Assembly: GCF_025717605.1 (NCBI RefSeq)
Contig: NZ_JAJIRQ010000003.1
Location: forward strand, 186,001-250,000
Length of the DNA stretch: 64,000 nucleotides
Origin: Paucibacter sp. TC2R-5
Lineage (GTDB): Bacteria > Pseudomonadota > Gammaproteobacteria > Burkholderiales > Burkholderiaceae_C
Direction: 5' to 3'
Below the pieces are notes generated by a model, which saw nothing but the letters and a program-made list of their open reading frames with translations, did no database searches and was not told the origin of the DNA. The position numbers and the translations under genes are program-made. Shown piece after piece: positions 1-9,746 of the stretch. Within the stretch, counting starts at the first letter, position 1, and each line of letters begins with the position of its first letter.

Positions 1-1811
1 TTCTCCTTGTCGCCTACGACCAGGATATATGGAACCTTTTGCAAAGAATGCTCGCGGATTTTATACGTGATTTTCTCGTTTCGCAAATCTGCCTGAACCC
101 TAAGCCCTTGTTTCTGCAGAGATTTCACGATTTCGGCGACGTAATCGGCCTGCGCGTCGGTGATATTGGCGATCACCACCTGCGTTGGCGCCAGCCAAAC
201 CGGCAAGGCGCCGGCATGCTGTTCGATCAAAATTCCGATGAATCGCTCCAGGCTGCCGACGATGGCGCGGTGCAACATCACCGGGTGCGCGCGCTCGCTG
301 GTATCGGTCACATATTCGCCGCCAAGGCGCTCGGCCGTATTGAAGTCCACCTGCATGGTGCCGCATTGCCACTGTCGACCCAGCGCATCCTTCAGCGTGT
401 ACTCGATCTTCGGTCCATAGAAAGCACCATCGCCGGGCGAGACGATGAACTCGCAACCCGAGCGGCGCAGCGACTCCATCACCGCGAATTCGGCCTTGTC
501 CCACAGCGCATCGGAGCCCACGCGCTTTTCGGGCCGCGTTGCCACCTTGTAGATGATGTCGGTGAAGCCGAAATCGGCATAGACCTTGCGCAGCAACTGC
601 GTGTAGGCAATGCATTCCTCAAGGATCTGATCTTCGGTACAGAAGATGTGACCATCATCCTGGGTGAAGCCGCGCACGCGCATGATGCCGTGCAGCGAGC
701 CGCTAGGCTCATTGCGGTGGCATTGGCCGAACTCACCGAAGCGCAGCGGCAGATCGCGGTAGCTCTTGATGCCTTGGTTGAAGATCAACACATGGCCGGG
801 GCAATTCATCGGCTTGAGCGCGTACTCGCGTTTTTCCGACTCGGTCGTGAACATATTGTCCCGATAGTTATCCCAGTGGCCGGTCTTCTCCCACAGATGC
901 TTGTCGAGAATTTGCGGGCCCTTGACCTCCAGATAGCCGTTGTCGCGATAGACGGCACGCATGTATTGCTCAAGCTGTTGCCAGACCGTCCAGCCCTTGG
1001 GATGCCAGAACACCAAGCCCGGCGCGTTCTCTTCCATGTGGAACAGGTCGAGTTCGCGGCCAAGCTTGCGGTGGTCGCGCTTCTCGGCCTCTTCCAGGCG
1101 GATCAGATACTTTTGCAGATCATCCTTGCTGGCCCAGGCCGTGCCGTAGATGCGCTGCAATTGCTCGTTACGGTGGTCGCCGCGCCAATAGGCGCCGGCC
1201 ACCTTCATCAGCTTGAAATGCTTGAGCTTGCCGGTCGACGGCACGTGCGGGCCGCGGCACAGGTCGGTGAACTTGCCTTCGGCATACAGGGATACATCCT
1301 GATCGGCCGGGATGCTCTCGATGATCTCGGCCTTGTAGGCTTCGCCCAGGTTCTTGAAATAGCTGACCGCCTCGTCGCGCGGCAAGACCGTGCGCGTGAT
1401 GCGCTCATCCTTCTTGGCCAACTCGCTCATCTTCGACTCGATCGCGGCCAGATCTTCGGGCGTGAACGGGCGTGTGTAGGCGAAGTCGTAGAAGAAGCCG
1501 TTCTCGATCACCGGGCCGATGGTGACCTGTGCCTCGGGGAACAACTCCTTGACCGCATAGGCGAGCAAGTGGGCGGTCGAGTGACGAATGACCTCGAGGC
1601 CTTCGGCGTCCTTGTCGGTGATGATGGCCAACTGTGTGTCGGCTTCCATCAAATAGCTGGTGTCGACCAACTTGGCATCCGCACCTGCGCCGACACGGCC
1701 GGCCAGCGCAGCCTTGGCCAGACCGGCGCCGATCGAGGCGGCCACTTCGGCCACGGTGACGGCTTGCGGGAACTCACGCTTGGAGCCGTCGGGCAATTGA
1801 ATAGCGATCAT
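1..1811 (-). CDS. thrS: Threonine--tRNA ligase (C-terminus cut by window edge)
   Basis: Class II threonyl-tRNA synthetase, charging tRNA-Thr in the cytoplasm. About 603 residues are visible; bacterial ThrRS is about 640, so roughly 35 residues of the anticodon-binding domain lie outside the window. It opens with a TGS-type domain ([10 protein letters not shown] onward), followed by the SAD editing domain. The catalytic core has the zinc/active-site segments MNCPGH, the motif 2 stretch [11 protein letters not shown] and HRAIVGS. The ATG at 1811 has an AGGAG ribosome-binding site about 10 bases upstream. A short GC hairpin with a T-run precedes it (1855-1878). The next gene upstream on the same strand is a patatin-like lipase. 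Identification is very secure. Confidence 0.97.
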   Translation of the reverse strand, partial: MIAIQLPDGSKREFPQAVTVAEVAASIGAGLAKAALAGRVGAGADAKLVDTSYLMEADTQLAIITDKDAEGLEVIRHSTAHLLAYAVKELFPEAQVTIGPVIENGFFYDFAYTRPFTPEDLAAIESKMSELAKKDERITRTVLPRDEAVSYFKNLGEAYKAEIIESIPADQDVSLYAEGKFTDLCRGPHVPSTGKLKHFKLMKVAGAYWRGDHRNEQLQRIYGTAWASKDDLQKYLIRLEEAEKRDHRKLGRELDLFHMEENAPGLVFWHPKGWTVWQQLEQYMRAVYRDNGYLEVKGPQILDKHLWEKTGHWDNYRDNMFTTESEKREYALKPMNCPGHVLIFNQGIKSYRDLPLRFGEFGQCHRNEPSGSLHGIMRVRGFTQDDGHIFCTEDQILEECIAYTQLLRKVYADFGFTDIIYKVATRPEKRVGSDALWDKAEFAVMESLRRSGCEFIVSPGDGAFYGPKIEYTLKDALGRQWQCGTMQVDFNTAERLGGEYVTDTSERAHPVMLHRAIVGSLERFIGILIEQHAGALPVWLAPTQVVIANITDAQADYVAEIVKSLQKQGLRVQADLRNEKITYKIREHSLQKVPYILVVGDKE

Positions 1812-1854
1812 GAAGAAACTCCTGAAGAAGGCGGCGGGGCTATGTTTGAGGTCG

Positions 1855-1878
1855 AAAAAAAACGCGGGCTGTGCCGCG
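1855..1878 (-). terminator. GC hairpin plus T-run ahead of thrS (terminator or leader attenuator)
   Basis: Read on the minus strand, a 5-bp GC stem (CGCGG / CCGCG, bases 1874-1878 and 1863-1867, 6-base loop) is followed directly by eight T residues (1862-1855). It lies 44 bases before the thrS start and about 180 bases after the end of the upstream lipase gene. A second small hairpin (GCTGC CTGA GCAGC, 1891-1904) lies just upstream. It may end transcription of the lipase gene or act in the thrS leader. The stem is short, so confidence is moderate. Confidence 0.45.
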
Positions 1879-2056
1879 CTTTGATCGATGGCTGCCTGAG
1901 CAGCACTTGGAAGAGAAAGTTAAGTCGTGACGAGGCGCGGCCGACTAAACCCAGGTCGGGGTGTGGTCGTAGTTCGCGGTGTCATAACCATGATGCCTTT
2001 CTCGCCCTTGTTCGTTGCAGATGGCCCAATTGTAGCCATGGATCAAGTCATTGCCC

Positions 2057-3145
2057 TTACAGCGGCAGCGCCGCGACGCTGGGCCGCTCGCAGGCAGCGG
2101 CAAATTCGTCACGCAAACGCTGGCTCTCGGCGACGGCGCGCTGCCAGTCGGCCGCACGCGCCTGCACATTGTTACCATGATGCTGAAAATCGGCCCGGTC
2201 AGGCAGCTTGCCGCGCGGCAAGGTCTTGACCCAATCCGGATGCGGCGCCAGCAAGACCACGTTGTCCAGGAAAGCGCTGGAACGATGGCGGCGCTTGAGT
2301 GACTTGTCCAACCAGCCCGGAATCACCTGCCGCTGGAAATGCGGATACAGAACTAAACCTCCCTCCAACATTTCAGAGTAGTTCAGATGCAAGTGGTAAT
2401 CGGTAATGCCGCCATCCCAATACGCGCCGCGCGGTGCGCCGGGAATGTCGTGTACCGCCTGCAGCCAGAACGGGATCGAGCAACTGGCCAGCAAAGCAGC
2501 TTGAAAGTTCTGCGGCGTCAGAGCGACTTGGCGGCTGCGGTAATCGTGCAGCGGCATCGGTAGCTCGGCTCCGGGGGGCGAAAACACCACCCGCTCCAGG
2601 CTGCCACCCATCAAGCGGCGGCCGAGAAAATTGGCGATGAAGGCGCCGGTATAACCCAGCGGGGTGCGCAGCTTTCCCTCGCGGGCCAGCAGGTAGCGGC
2701 CGCGCGAGGTGAACAAATGCGGCCGGTAGCGCGGGTGACTCAGCGCCAGCGCCTCGCGTCCACCGAAGACCTCATCCAACTTGGCCGCAAAGCCGCGCGT
2801 CACCTCGGCAGCCGTCGGCATCTTGCCGGCCGGGCTGTCGTAATGTTGATGCACGTATTCATGCGTGAGGCGCTCGAACTCAGCCGCATTCTGCTGCGCG
2901 TTACGCCCCAAACAAGCGGTCACCATGCGCCAGGCGCCGATCGAGGCCCCGAGCAGATGCACTTCTTGGCTGCTGCGCGCCAACCAGTCCCCGAAGATGA
3001 ACTGATCCAGCGGCCCCAGAATCAGACCCTTGGGGCCACCGGCAGCCGCCGGCACCACGCGCACATCGTCCGGACGCAGGCCACGCTCGGCCAAGCGCGC
3101 ACGGGCGCGCGGGCCGGCAAAAATTTGTAAGGCCTGCATTGCCAT
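2057..3145 (-). CDS. Patatin-like phospholipase family protein
   Basis: A 362-residue protein with the patatin (alpha/beta lipid acyl hydrolase) signature. It has a glycine-rich oxyanion segment AAAGGPKG near residue 35, the nucleophile elbow GASIG with Ser68, and the DGG motif of the catalytic Asp (WDGGITDYH) past the middle. I place the start at the ATG at 3145, where the conserved sequence begins; longer in-frame readings run into the receptor gene. No signal peptide is obvious. It starts 7 bases after the stop of the TonB-dependent receptor gene, so the two are probably co-transcribed. The substrate is unknown; a phospholipid or other acyl ester is expected for the family. Confidence 0.88.
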   Translation of the reverse strand: MAMQALQIFAGPRARARLAERGLRPDDVRVVPAAAGGPKGLILGPLDQFIFGDWLARSSQEVHLLGASIGAWRMVTACLGRNAQQNAAEFERLTHEYVHQHYDSPAGKMPTAAEVTRGFAAKLDEVFGGREALALSHPRYRPHLFTSRGRYLLAREGKLRTPLGYTGAFIANFLGRRLMGGSLERVVFSPPGAELPMPLHDYRSRQVALTPQNFQAALLASCSIPFWLQAVHDIPGAPRGAYWDGGITDYHLHLNYSEMLEGGLVLYPHFQRQVIPGWLDKSLKRRHRSSAFLDNVVLLAPHPDWVKTLPRGKLPDRADFQHHGNNVQARAADWQRAVAESQRLRDEFAAACERPSVAALPL

Positions 3146-3152
3146 CAATGAT

Positions 3153-5363
3153 TCAGAGCTTGATCTCCAGCGCAGCGCCGAAATTGGTGCGGGCCACCCG
3201 ATCGGTCGTGCTGCCATAACCGGAGCCCAAGCTGATCGTCTGCTGCGTATCCAGCGGGGCCAGGTTGTTGGCCGACAAGCGCAACGACAGTGTTTTGCTG
3301 AACGCCCATTGCGCAAACACATCCAACGCCCGCGTGCGCGTCTGCTCCAGCGACGTCGACACGGTCTGCTGTGTGGTGTAGCCCGGTGTCACGGAAAAAC
3401 TGGCACCGGTTGTCAGCGGAAGGCTGCTCAAGCGGTAGTCAAAGCCGAGATTGCCGGACCAAGGCTGCTGGCCATCCAGGCGATTGTTCGGGCCCGGCAC
3501 AGCATCGACATTCGAATGATAAAAACTCAGCGAGCCGCGCAGATTCAACGCTAGCTTGGGATCGAACACCGAGGGCAGCAACTCACCCGCGCGGCCCTTG
3601 ACCTCCAACTCAAGGCCGCTCGTTTGTGCCTTGGAATAATTGGTCGGCTGGGCCACCCAGCGCGGCACCGGCGCCCACTCGACGGACTGCAAGGTCGTCG
3701 TGCTGCGGATCAAATCATTGATGCTGCGATGGAACACGCCAACGCTGAACATGCCGCCGCCGGTGAAGTATTTCTCGAAGGCGATGTCCAGGCCTGTCGC
3801 CAACTCGGGCTTGAGCTCGGGGTTGCCGACGCGGTCGGGCGACAACTCGGTATTGGGCTTGCTGGTGTCCGGGAACTGACCACTCAAAGACGGCCGGGCC
3901 AGCAAGGCATTCAGATCCGGCGCCTTGTAGCTGCGTGTCAGGCTGGCGCGAATCAGATCGCGGCCCTTGGGGTCTAACTTGTAATTCAGATGCCACAGCG
4001 GTGTCACCACCTGGCTGACGTTGCGCACCGCCTGCGCATTGCCGCGACTCTCGGTCGTGATGCGCTCGGCGCGCAGACCGATATAGGTTGACCATTGCTT
4101 GGAGAGTTCCCACTCATCCTGCACAAACAGCGCCTGGCGTTGGATATCGGCCGAAAAAGGCTGACCGTCATACTGCGGCAGCTGCGTCACGCCGTTTTCT
4201 TTCACCGTGCGCAACTCGTCGCGCTTGCGCCATTCCAGATCCCAGCCCGCCGTGATGCTGTGATCATCGCCCAACAACTGCCCGAACTTGCCGGCCTGAG
4301 TCAGGCTGCGGTCATGGTTGTCGCCAACCGTCTGCCGCTGCACCGCAGCGTTACGGAAGGTTTCACTGTTGAAGGTGCCTTTGGAGTCCTGCACGCCGGC
4401 CTTGAGCTCCAAGCGCTGGGCGTCGTTGAAACGATTGACCCACTGAACATTGCCGCGCAGGTTTTGCCAGGTGCCATGACTGTCGCTGTTGTCATCGAGG
4501 CTGGGCTTGCCCGAGAGCACCGTGTTGACGTAGTCGGTCTTGTTGTTCCAGAAACCTTTTTGAGCAAAGGTCTGCAGCGACGCGCTCTCGTCGTCGCTGA
4601 TCTTCCAATTGACGCGCGGCGCGATATTGAAGCCATGACCCCAGTTCGGCGTTTCTCCACGCTGAATCGAGTGCGAGGGCTGCAGGTCTATGCCTTGCGC
4701 ATGGCGCTCGGTCGTGAAGCTGCTTTGGTTGCGCCACTCAAAGGCCGAAATCGGCAGCGAAAGCGCCAAGGGGCCTAACGTTTCGCCCAGCGTGAAATTG
4801 GCATTTGGCGTCGGCCGCTCGATGCTATAGCCCAGCCCCAGCCGCAGATCGCGTTGCGACACGCGCGGCGCGTCTTTCAAGATGATGTTGATCGCGCCGG
4901 CCACCGCTTGTGCGCTCTGGTCGGCGGTTGGGCCCTTGGTGACCTCGATGCGCTCGACCTGCGAGGGGCTGAGCTGATCCAAGGCAAAGCCGGGCGGCGC
5001 CGGGTCACCGTTGATCAGAATCAGCGTGTAGCCCGCCCCAAGGCCGCGCATGCGCGGCGCGCCGTCTTGCACCGACACGCCGGGCAGGCGCTTGAGCACA
5101 TCGGACACATTGGTGTCCCCATACTTGTCCATCTCCTCGCGGCCGTAGATTTGCTTGGCCACTTGCGATTTGCGGCGCAGGTCGGTGTCGGACTGCTGGC
5201 GCGAGCTGAGCTCCACCCGCTCCAATCGGCTGCCTTGCTGCGGACGCGCCGGGGTGTCGCCAATGCCGGCCGGAATGTCTTGCGCCAAAACCAGCGCCGG
5301 GCTGGCCAACAAAATCAGCGCAGCGCAAGCAGCGGGCACGGCACGCAATGAAAAAGATGTCAA
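3153..5363 (-). CDS. TonB-dependent outer-membrane receptor
   Basis: A ligand-gated outer-membrane beta-barrel that would import a siderophore or other large substrate using TonB energy. A signal peptide (SLRAVPAACAALILLASPALVLA) precedes a plug domain with the typical stretches VSDVLKRLPGVSVQDG, MRGLGAGYTLILINGDP and VERIEVTKGP; the rest is barrel. The C-terminus ends in Leu (FGAALEIKL), not the common aromatic residue. I choose the TTG at 5363 as start: a GGAG ribosome-binding site sits 5-6 bases upstream and it puts the signal peptide at the N-terminus. An ATG-like extension to 5444 would add 27 residues without a leader-like character. The length is about 736 residues. The adjacent lipase suggests a lipid-related ligand, but that is inference. 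Confidence 0.92.
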   Translation of the reverse strand: MTSFSLRAVPAACAALILLASPALVLAQDIPAGIGDTPARPQQGSRLERVELSSRQQSDTDLRRKSQVAKQIYGREEMDKYGDTNVSDVLKRLPGVSVQDGAPRMRGLGAGYTLILINGDPAPPGFALDQLSPSQVERIEVTKGPTADQSAQAVAGAINIILKDAPRVSQRDLRLGLGYSIERPTPNANFTLGETLGPLALSLPISAFEWRNQSSFTTERHAQGIDLQPSHSIQRGETPNWGHGFNIAPRVNWKISDDESASLQTFAQKGFWNNKTDYVNTVLSGKPSLDDNSDSHGTWQNLRGNVQWVNRFNDAQRLELKAGVQDSKGTFNSETFRNAAVQRQTVGDNHDRSLTQAGKFGQLLGDDHSITAGWDLEWRKRDELRTVKENGVTQLPQYDGQPFSADIQRQALFVQDEWELSKQWSTYIGLRAERITTESRGNAQAVRNVSQVVTPLWHLNYKLDPKGRDLIRASLTRSYKAPDLNALLARPSLSGQFPDTSKPNTELSPDRVGNPELKPELATGLDIAFEKYFTGGGMFSVGVFHRSINDLIRSTTTLQSVEWAPVPRWVAQPTNYSKAQTSGLELEVKGRAGELLPSVFDPKLALNLRGSLSFYHSNVDAVPGPNNRLDGQQPWSGNLGFDYRLSSLPLTTGASFSVTPGYTTQQTVSTSLEQTRTRALDVFAQWAFSKTLSLRLSANNLAPLDTQQTISLGSGYGSTTDRVARTNFGAALEIKL

Positions 5364-5461
5364 ACGGAACTCCGGAGAAAGCACAACAGGTGCGGCACCA
5401 TAGCTCGCCTTGACGACGATTGCAGCGGGCAAGCGATCAAGCACCGAATCCGTGGGGCGAT

Positions 5462-7840
5462 TTACGAAGCGCCACCCTTGAGTTTCGCCAAGTTGGCAAA
5501 GGCTGCCGCCATTGCGCCGCCCGACGGAGCCGCAGCGGGTGCAGGAGCACGCCCACCGCCACCACCGCCACCGCTGCGCTCATTGCGCCCGGCCGGCCGG
5601 TAGCTGTTGTCGGGCTTCGAGCCGCCACGCTGCGCCGGTGCATCCAGCTTCATCGTCAGCGAGATGCGCTTGCGGGCGATGTCCACCTCTTGCACGCGCA
5701 CCTTGACGATGTCGCCGGTCTTGACCACCTCGCGGGCGTCGGTGACGAACTTATTCGACAGCTGGCTGACATGCACCAGCCCGTCCTGATGCACGCCGAG
5801 GTCTATGAAGGCACCGAACTGGGCGACGTTGGAGACCGTGCCTTCCAAAATCATGCCTTCAACCAGATCCTTGATGTCGTCGACGCCCTCATTGAAGCGC
5901 GCCACCTTGAAATCGGGCCGTGGGTCGCGGCCGGGCTTTTCCAGCTCGGCCAGGATGTCCTTGACCGTGATGGCACCGAATTTCTCGTCGGCAAAGGCCT
6001 CCGGCTTCAAGGTTCGGATGACGTCGCTCTTACCCATCACTTCAGCGGCTGGCCGGCCGACGGTCTTCAGAATGCGCTCCACCAGACCATAGGTTTCCGG
6101 ATGCACGCCGGAGAAGTCGAGCGGGTTCTCGCCCGCGCGGATGCGCAAGAAACCGGCCGATTGCTCGAAGGTCTTGGGCCCGAGGCCCGCCACATCAAGC
6201 AATTGTTTGCGGTTCTTGAACGCGCCATTGGCATCGCGCCAGCGCACGATAGACGAGGCGACGTTGGCCGACAGACCCGATACGCGCGACAGCAGCGGCG
6301 CCGAGGCGGTATTCAGGTCCACTCCGACCGAGTTCACGCAGTCTTCCACCACCGTGTCCAGCATCTTGGCCAACTCGCTTTGGTTGACGTCATGCTGGTA
6401 CTGGCCGACTCCAATGCTCTTGGGATCGATCTTGACCAACTCGGCCAGCGGATCTTGCAATCGCCGAGCGATTGAGACCGCACCGCGCAGCGTCACGTCC
6501 ATGTCCGGCAACTCTTTGGACGCGAACTCGGAGGCCGAATAGATCGACGCGCCGGCTTCGCTGACAACCATTTTTTCAATTGATACGTCCGGCGCCAGCT
6601 GCTGCAGGCGCTTGATCAAGTCGCCGGCCAGCTTGTCGGTTTCGCGGCTGGCCGTGCCGTTGCCGATCGCGATCAAGTTGACGCCGTGGGTCGCGCACAG
6701 ACGGCCCAGCGCATGGATGGAACCGTCCCAGTCCTTGCGCGGCTCATGCGGGTAGACCACCGCCGTGTCCAGCACGCGGCCGGTGTCGCTGACCACTGCG
6801 ACCTTGACGCCCGTGCGGATGCCAGGGTCCAGGCCCATCACCACCCGTTTGCCCGCAGGAGCGGCCAAGAGCAGGTCGCGCAGGTTCTCGGCAAAGACCT
6901 TGATCGCAACGTTCTCGGCCGACTCCCGCAAGCGCGCAAACAGGTCGCGCTCCAGGCTCATCGACAGTTTCACTTTCCAGGTCCAGGCCACGGTCTTGCG
7001 GATGAGCGCATCACCGGGGCGGCTGCCCATGGTCCAGCCGAGGTGGCGGGCGATACGGCCTTCGGCCAGACCGGGTTTACCGGCCACGACCTCTTCGTCC
7101 AGCGCCAGCTTGGCATCCAGAAACTCCAGCGTGCGGCCCCGAAAGACCGCCAGCGCCCGGTGCGAGGGCACGGTGCGAATTGGCTCGTCGTAATCAAAGT
7201 AGTCGCGGAATTTGGAGATATCAGGGTTGTTCTCGTCCTTGCCTTCCATCAGCTTGGAACGGAACAAGCCCTCGGCCCACAACCATTCGCGCAGCTTGCC
7301 GATCAAGACCGCATCTTCGGCCCAGCGCTCGCTGAGCAGATCGCGCACGCCGTCCAGCACCGCGAAGGCATCGGCAAAACCCGCATCTGCATTGATGAAG
7401 GCGTCGGCTTCAGCTTGCGGGTCCAGATTCGGGTCGGCAAACAGCCTGTCGGCCAGCGGCTCCAGGCCGGCTTCGCGGGCAATCATGCCCTTGGTGCGGC
7501 GCTTTTGCTTGTAAGGCAGGTAAAGATCTTCGAGCTCTTGCTTGGTCGGCGCGGCTTCGATCTTGGCGCGCAGCTCAGGCGTCAGCTTGCCCTGCTCTTC
7601 AATGCTCTTGAGCACGGCGGCGCGGCGATCCTCCAGCTCACGCAGATAGGCCAACCTAGCCTCCAGATCGCGCAGTTGGCTGTCATCCAGGCCGTCGGTT
7701 ACTTCCTTGCGGTAGCGGGCGATAAAGGGCACGGTGGCGCCGCCATCGAGCAGCTCCACGGCTGCATTGACTTGGGCCGGCCGAACTTTCAGTTCAGCGG
7801 CAATTTGAAGCAGGATCTTGTCCAAAACGGCAGCAACCAC
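5462..7840 (-). CDS. tex: Tex-family RNA-binding transcription accessory protein
   Basis: A 792-residue Tex protein, a nucleic-acid-binding transcription factor conserved in bacteria. It has the N-terminal helical Tex domain (VPFIARYRKEVTDGLDD near residue 40), a YqgF/RNaseH-like domain (VVMGLDPGIRTGVKVAVV near residue 335), helix-hairpin-helix segments (SGLSANVASSIV, AGLGPKTFEQ) and a C-terminal S1 RNA-binding domain (GTVSNVAQFGAFIDLG). A low-complexity Gly/Ala/Pro tail follows. The listed start at 7840 is GTG with a weak ribosome-binding site; a TTG five codons later would give the N-terminus more usual for the family. About 98 bases separate it from the receptor gene downstream. Confidence 0.96.
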   Translation of the reverse strand: MVAAVLDKILLQIAAELKVRPAQVNAAVELLDGGATVPFIARYRKEVTDGLDDSQLRDLEARLAYLRELEDRRAAVLKSIEEQGKLTPELRAKIEAAPTKQELEDLYLPYKQKRRTKGMIAREAGLEPLADRLFADPNLDPQAEADAFINADAGFADAFAVLDGVRDLLSERWAEDAVLIGKLREWLWAEGLFRSKLMEGKDENNPDISKFRDYFDYDEPIRTVPSHRALAVFRGRTLEFLDAKLALDEEVVAGKPGLAEGRIARHLGWTMGSRPGDALIRKTVAWTWKVKLSMSLERDLFARLRESAENVAIKVFAENLRDLLLAAPAGKRVVMGLDPGIRTGVKVAVVSDTGRVLDTAVVYPHEPRKDWDGSIHALGRLCATHGVNLIAIGNGTASRETDKLAGDLIKRLQQLAPDVSIEKMVVSEAGASIYSASEFASKELPDMDVTLRGAVSIARRLQDPLAELVKIDPKSIGVGQYQHDVNQSELAKMLDTVVEDCVNSVGVDLNTASAPLLSRVSGLSANVASSIVRWRDANGAFKNRKQLLDVAGLGPKTFEQSAGFLRIRAGENPLDFSGVHPETYGLVERILKTVGRPAAEVMGKSDVIRTLKPEAFADEKFGAITVKDILAELEKPGRDPRPDFKVARFNEGVDDIKDLVEGMILEGTVSNVAQFGAFIDLGVHQDGLVHVSQLSNKFVTDAREVVKTGDIVKVRVQEVDIARKRISLTMKLDAPAQRGGSKPDNSYRPAGRNERSGGGGGGGRAPAPAAAPSGGAMAAAFANLAKLKGGAS

Positions 7841-7900
7841 TCAAAAACACGAAGCCGCGCAGTTTGCCACAGGAGCCGGACGCAGCGGATAAAGCCAGCC

Positions 7901-8698
7901 TTACAGCCAAGGCTTGAGCCAGCCCAGGCCATCGGAGGTGGCATGCAAGGCCGCGCCGCGTGCCGGCCGGTACTCGCAGCCGATCCAGCCCTCATACCCT
8001 TGCGCGTCCAGCAACTTGAACAGATAGGCGAAGTTGATCTCGCCCACATCGGGCTCATGCCGCTCAGGCACGCCGGCAATCTGGATGTGGCCAACATGAC
8101 CGGTCGGCAAGTAGCGGCGGATCTTCATGGCCAGATCGCCCTCAACGATCTGGGCGTGGTACAGGTCCATCTGCACCTTCACATGAGGGGCACCTATCTC
8201 GGCGATCAAGGCATGGGCCTGGTCCTGGCGATTAAGAAAGTAACCCGGTATATCGCGCTCGTTGATCGGCTCGATCAGGATGTTGACATTCAACTTGGCC
8301 GCCTCGGTGGCCGCATAACGCAGATTCTCGACATAGGTCGCCTGCACATCGGCGCGGCTTGTTCCGGCCGGCAACAGGCCGGCCATCACATGGATACGCG
8401 AGCAACTCAGTGCCTTGGCGTAAGCCAGCGCCTGGCCTATGCCATCATGGAACTCGGCCTCACGGCCGGGCAGGCAGGCGATGCCGCGCTCACCCGCGTC
8501 CCAGTTTCCCGGCGGCGCGTTGAAGAGCACTTGTTGAAGGCCATTGGTCTGCAGGCTCGCGGCCAAGTCGTCAGCGGCGTAGGCATATGGGAACAGGTAC
8601 TCGACGGCCTTGAAGCCATCGGCGGCGGCAGCAGCAAAGCGGTCAAGAAAGTCCACGTCGTTGTAGAGCATGGACAGATTGGCGGCGAATTTGGGCAT
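7901..8698 (-). CDS. hyi: Hydroxypyruvate isomerase family protein
   Basis: A 265-residue TIM-barrel sugar isomerase of the Hyi/OtnI group, interconverting hydroxypyruvate and tartronate semialdehyde (or a 2-oxo-tetronate substrate) in the cytoplasm. Family features are the N-terminus [20 protein letters not shown], the segment [17 protein letters not shown] with the catalytic and metal-binding acidic residues, [16 protein letters not shown], and the C-terminal IGCEYRPA. The start is the ATG at 8698, without a strong ribosome-binding site. No glyoxylate carboligase or tartronate semialdehyde reductase gene lies beside it, so the pathway context is missing and OtnI-type specificity remains possible. 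Confidence 0.9.
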   Translation of the reverse strand: MPKFAANLSMLYNDVDFLDRFAAAAADGFKAVEYLFPYAYAADDLAASLQTNGLQQVLFNAPPGNWDAGERGIACLPGREAEFHDGIGQALAYAKALSCSRIHVMAGLLPAGTSRADVQATYVENLRYAATEAAKLNVNILIEPINERDIPGYFLNRQDQAHALIAEIGAPHVKVQMDLYHAQIVEGDLAMKIRRYLPTGHVGHIQIAGVPERHEPDVGEINFAYLFKLLDAQGYEGWIGCEYRPARGAALHATSDGLGWLKPWL

Positions 8699-8936
8699 GT
8701 TTGTGAGTGAGCAATGGGCGCCTAGGCTTCTTCCCGCACGGTCATGGCCTTGGCGAGGCTGCCCTGCACAATGGCGCAGTAGCGCAGTGGCAAGACTGTA
8801 ATTGACACAGGTTTCGGGCCTGAATGCCCTGACCTTTAGCCAAGGTTACGGGCTGCTGGCATAGTTCAGCGCTGGCTCGCAGCCCGCTGCGCCCACGCAC
8901 ACAGAATTTACCCAAGCAAACAGAGATCTAAAACCC

Positions 8937-9743
8937 ATGAAGCTTCACGTCCGCCCCTTGCTCAAGGTCGCCCTGGCGACTGCCCTGGCCCTGGCCGGCC
9001 AAGCCGCCTTCGCCCAAGCCTTTGACGCTGCGCGCATCTACGGCGCAATTCCAGAACGCGATGGCGGGGCCGTGGGCCTGGGCGTCTTCACCGGTCAAAA
9101 ATACCTCGGCTCCCGCGAAACTCGCACGATGCCGGTTCCCGTCATCGACTACCAATGGAGCAACGGCTTCTTCGCCGGCACCGGCAACGGTTTGGGACTG
9201 AATTTCTCCAAGCAGCCCAATATCAGCTACGGCGTACGCATCACCGCCGACTTCGGCCGCGACGAAGACCTGGATGCGAATCTGAACGGCATGGGTGACA
9301 TCAAGGCCCGGCCCGAGTTCGGCGGCTTCCTCAACTACAACCTGGACCGCAGCTTTGTGCTGACCTCCTCGCTGCGCTATGGCGCCGGCAACGACAGAAA
9401 AGACATGCAGCTGGACCTGGGTGCGGTTTACTCGACCATGTTGGCCCCGCAGTGGCGTATCGGCGTCGGCGCCGCCGTCACCCTGGTCAATGCGGACTAT
9501 ATGCAGACGAATTTCGGCGTGAGCGCCGCACAGTCGGCTCGCAGTGGCCACGCGGTGTACTCACCGGGCGCCGGACTGCGTGATGTGCGCGCCAACCTCT
9601 CGCTGACCTATGCGATCGATCAGCGCACGGCCATCACCACAGCGCTGTCCGCGCGCGCGCTGCAAGGCGACGCCAAAGACAGCCCCATCACCCGGAAATC
9701 GAACAGCCTGGGCGGCGGCGTAGTCGGCACCTATTTGTTCTGA
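8937..9743 (+). CDS. MipA/OmpV family outer-membrane protein
   Basis: A 268-residue outer-membrane protein. A cleavable signal peptide (about residues 1-26, ending GQAAFAQ) is followed by beta-strand-rich sequence ending in LGGGVVGTYLF with a terminal Phe, as is usual for outer-membrane barrels. The first third (VFTGQKYLGSRETRTMPVPV) matches the typical MipA/OmpV opening strand. Family members are linked to murein-synthesis scaffolding or act as porin-like proteins; the role here is not known. It is convergent with the flavoprotein gene, with only 3 bases between the two stops, and is preceded by a 238-base divergent intergenic region. Confidence 0.88.
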   Translation: MKLHVRPLLKVALATALALAGQAAFAQAFDAARIYGAIPERDGGAVGLGVFTGQKYLGSRETRTMPVPVIDYQWSNGFFAGTGNGLGLNFSKQPNISYGVRITADFGRDEDLDANLNGMGDIKARPEFGGFLNYNLDRSFVLTSSLRYGAGNDRKDMQLDLGAVYSTMLAPQWRIGVGAAVTLVNADYMQTNFGVSAAQSARSGHAVYSPGAGLRDVRANLSLTYAIDQRTAITTALSARALQGDAKDSPITRKSNSLGGGVVGTYLF

Positions 9744-9746
9744 CGC

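Noticed and set aside
39-2180. A 713-codon open frame on the plus strand
   Set aside because: It is the reverse shadow of thrS, whose protein has all ThrRS motifs; the long open frame is a by-product of GC-rich codon use.
8722-8808. A 28-codon minus-strand frame (GTG start) between hyi and the MipA-like gene
   Set aside because: The peptide ([20 protein letters not shown] and a short tail) reads like protein but there is no good ribosome-binding site and no recognised family; it could be a remnant of a lost gene.
8804-8832. TTGACA-like word before the MipA-like gene as a sigma-70 promoter
   Set aside because: No acceptable -10 element stands at 16-18 bases from it.
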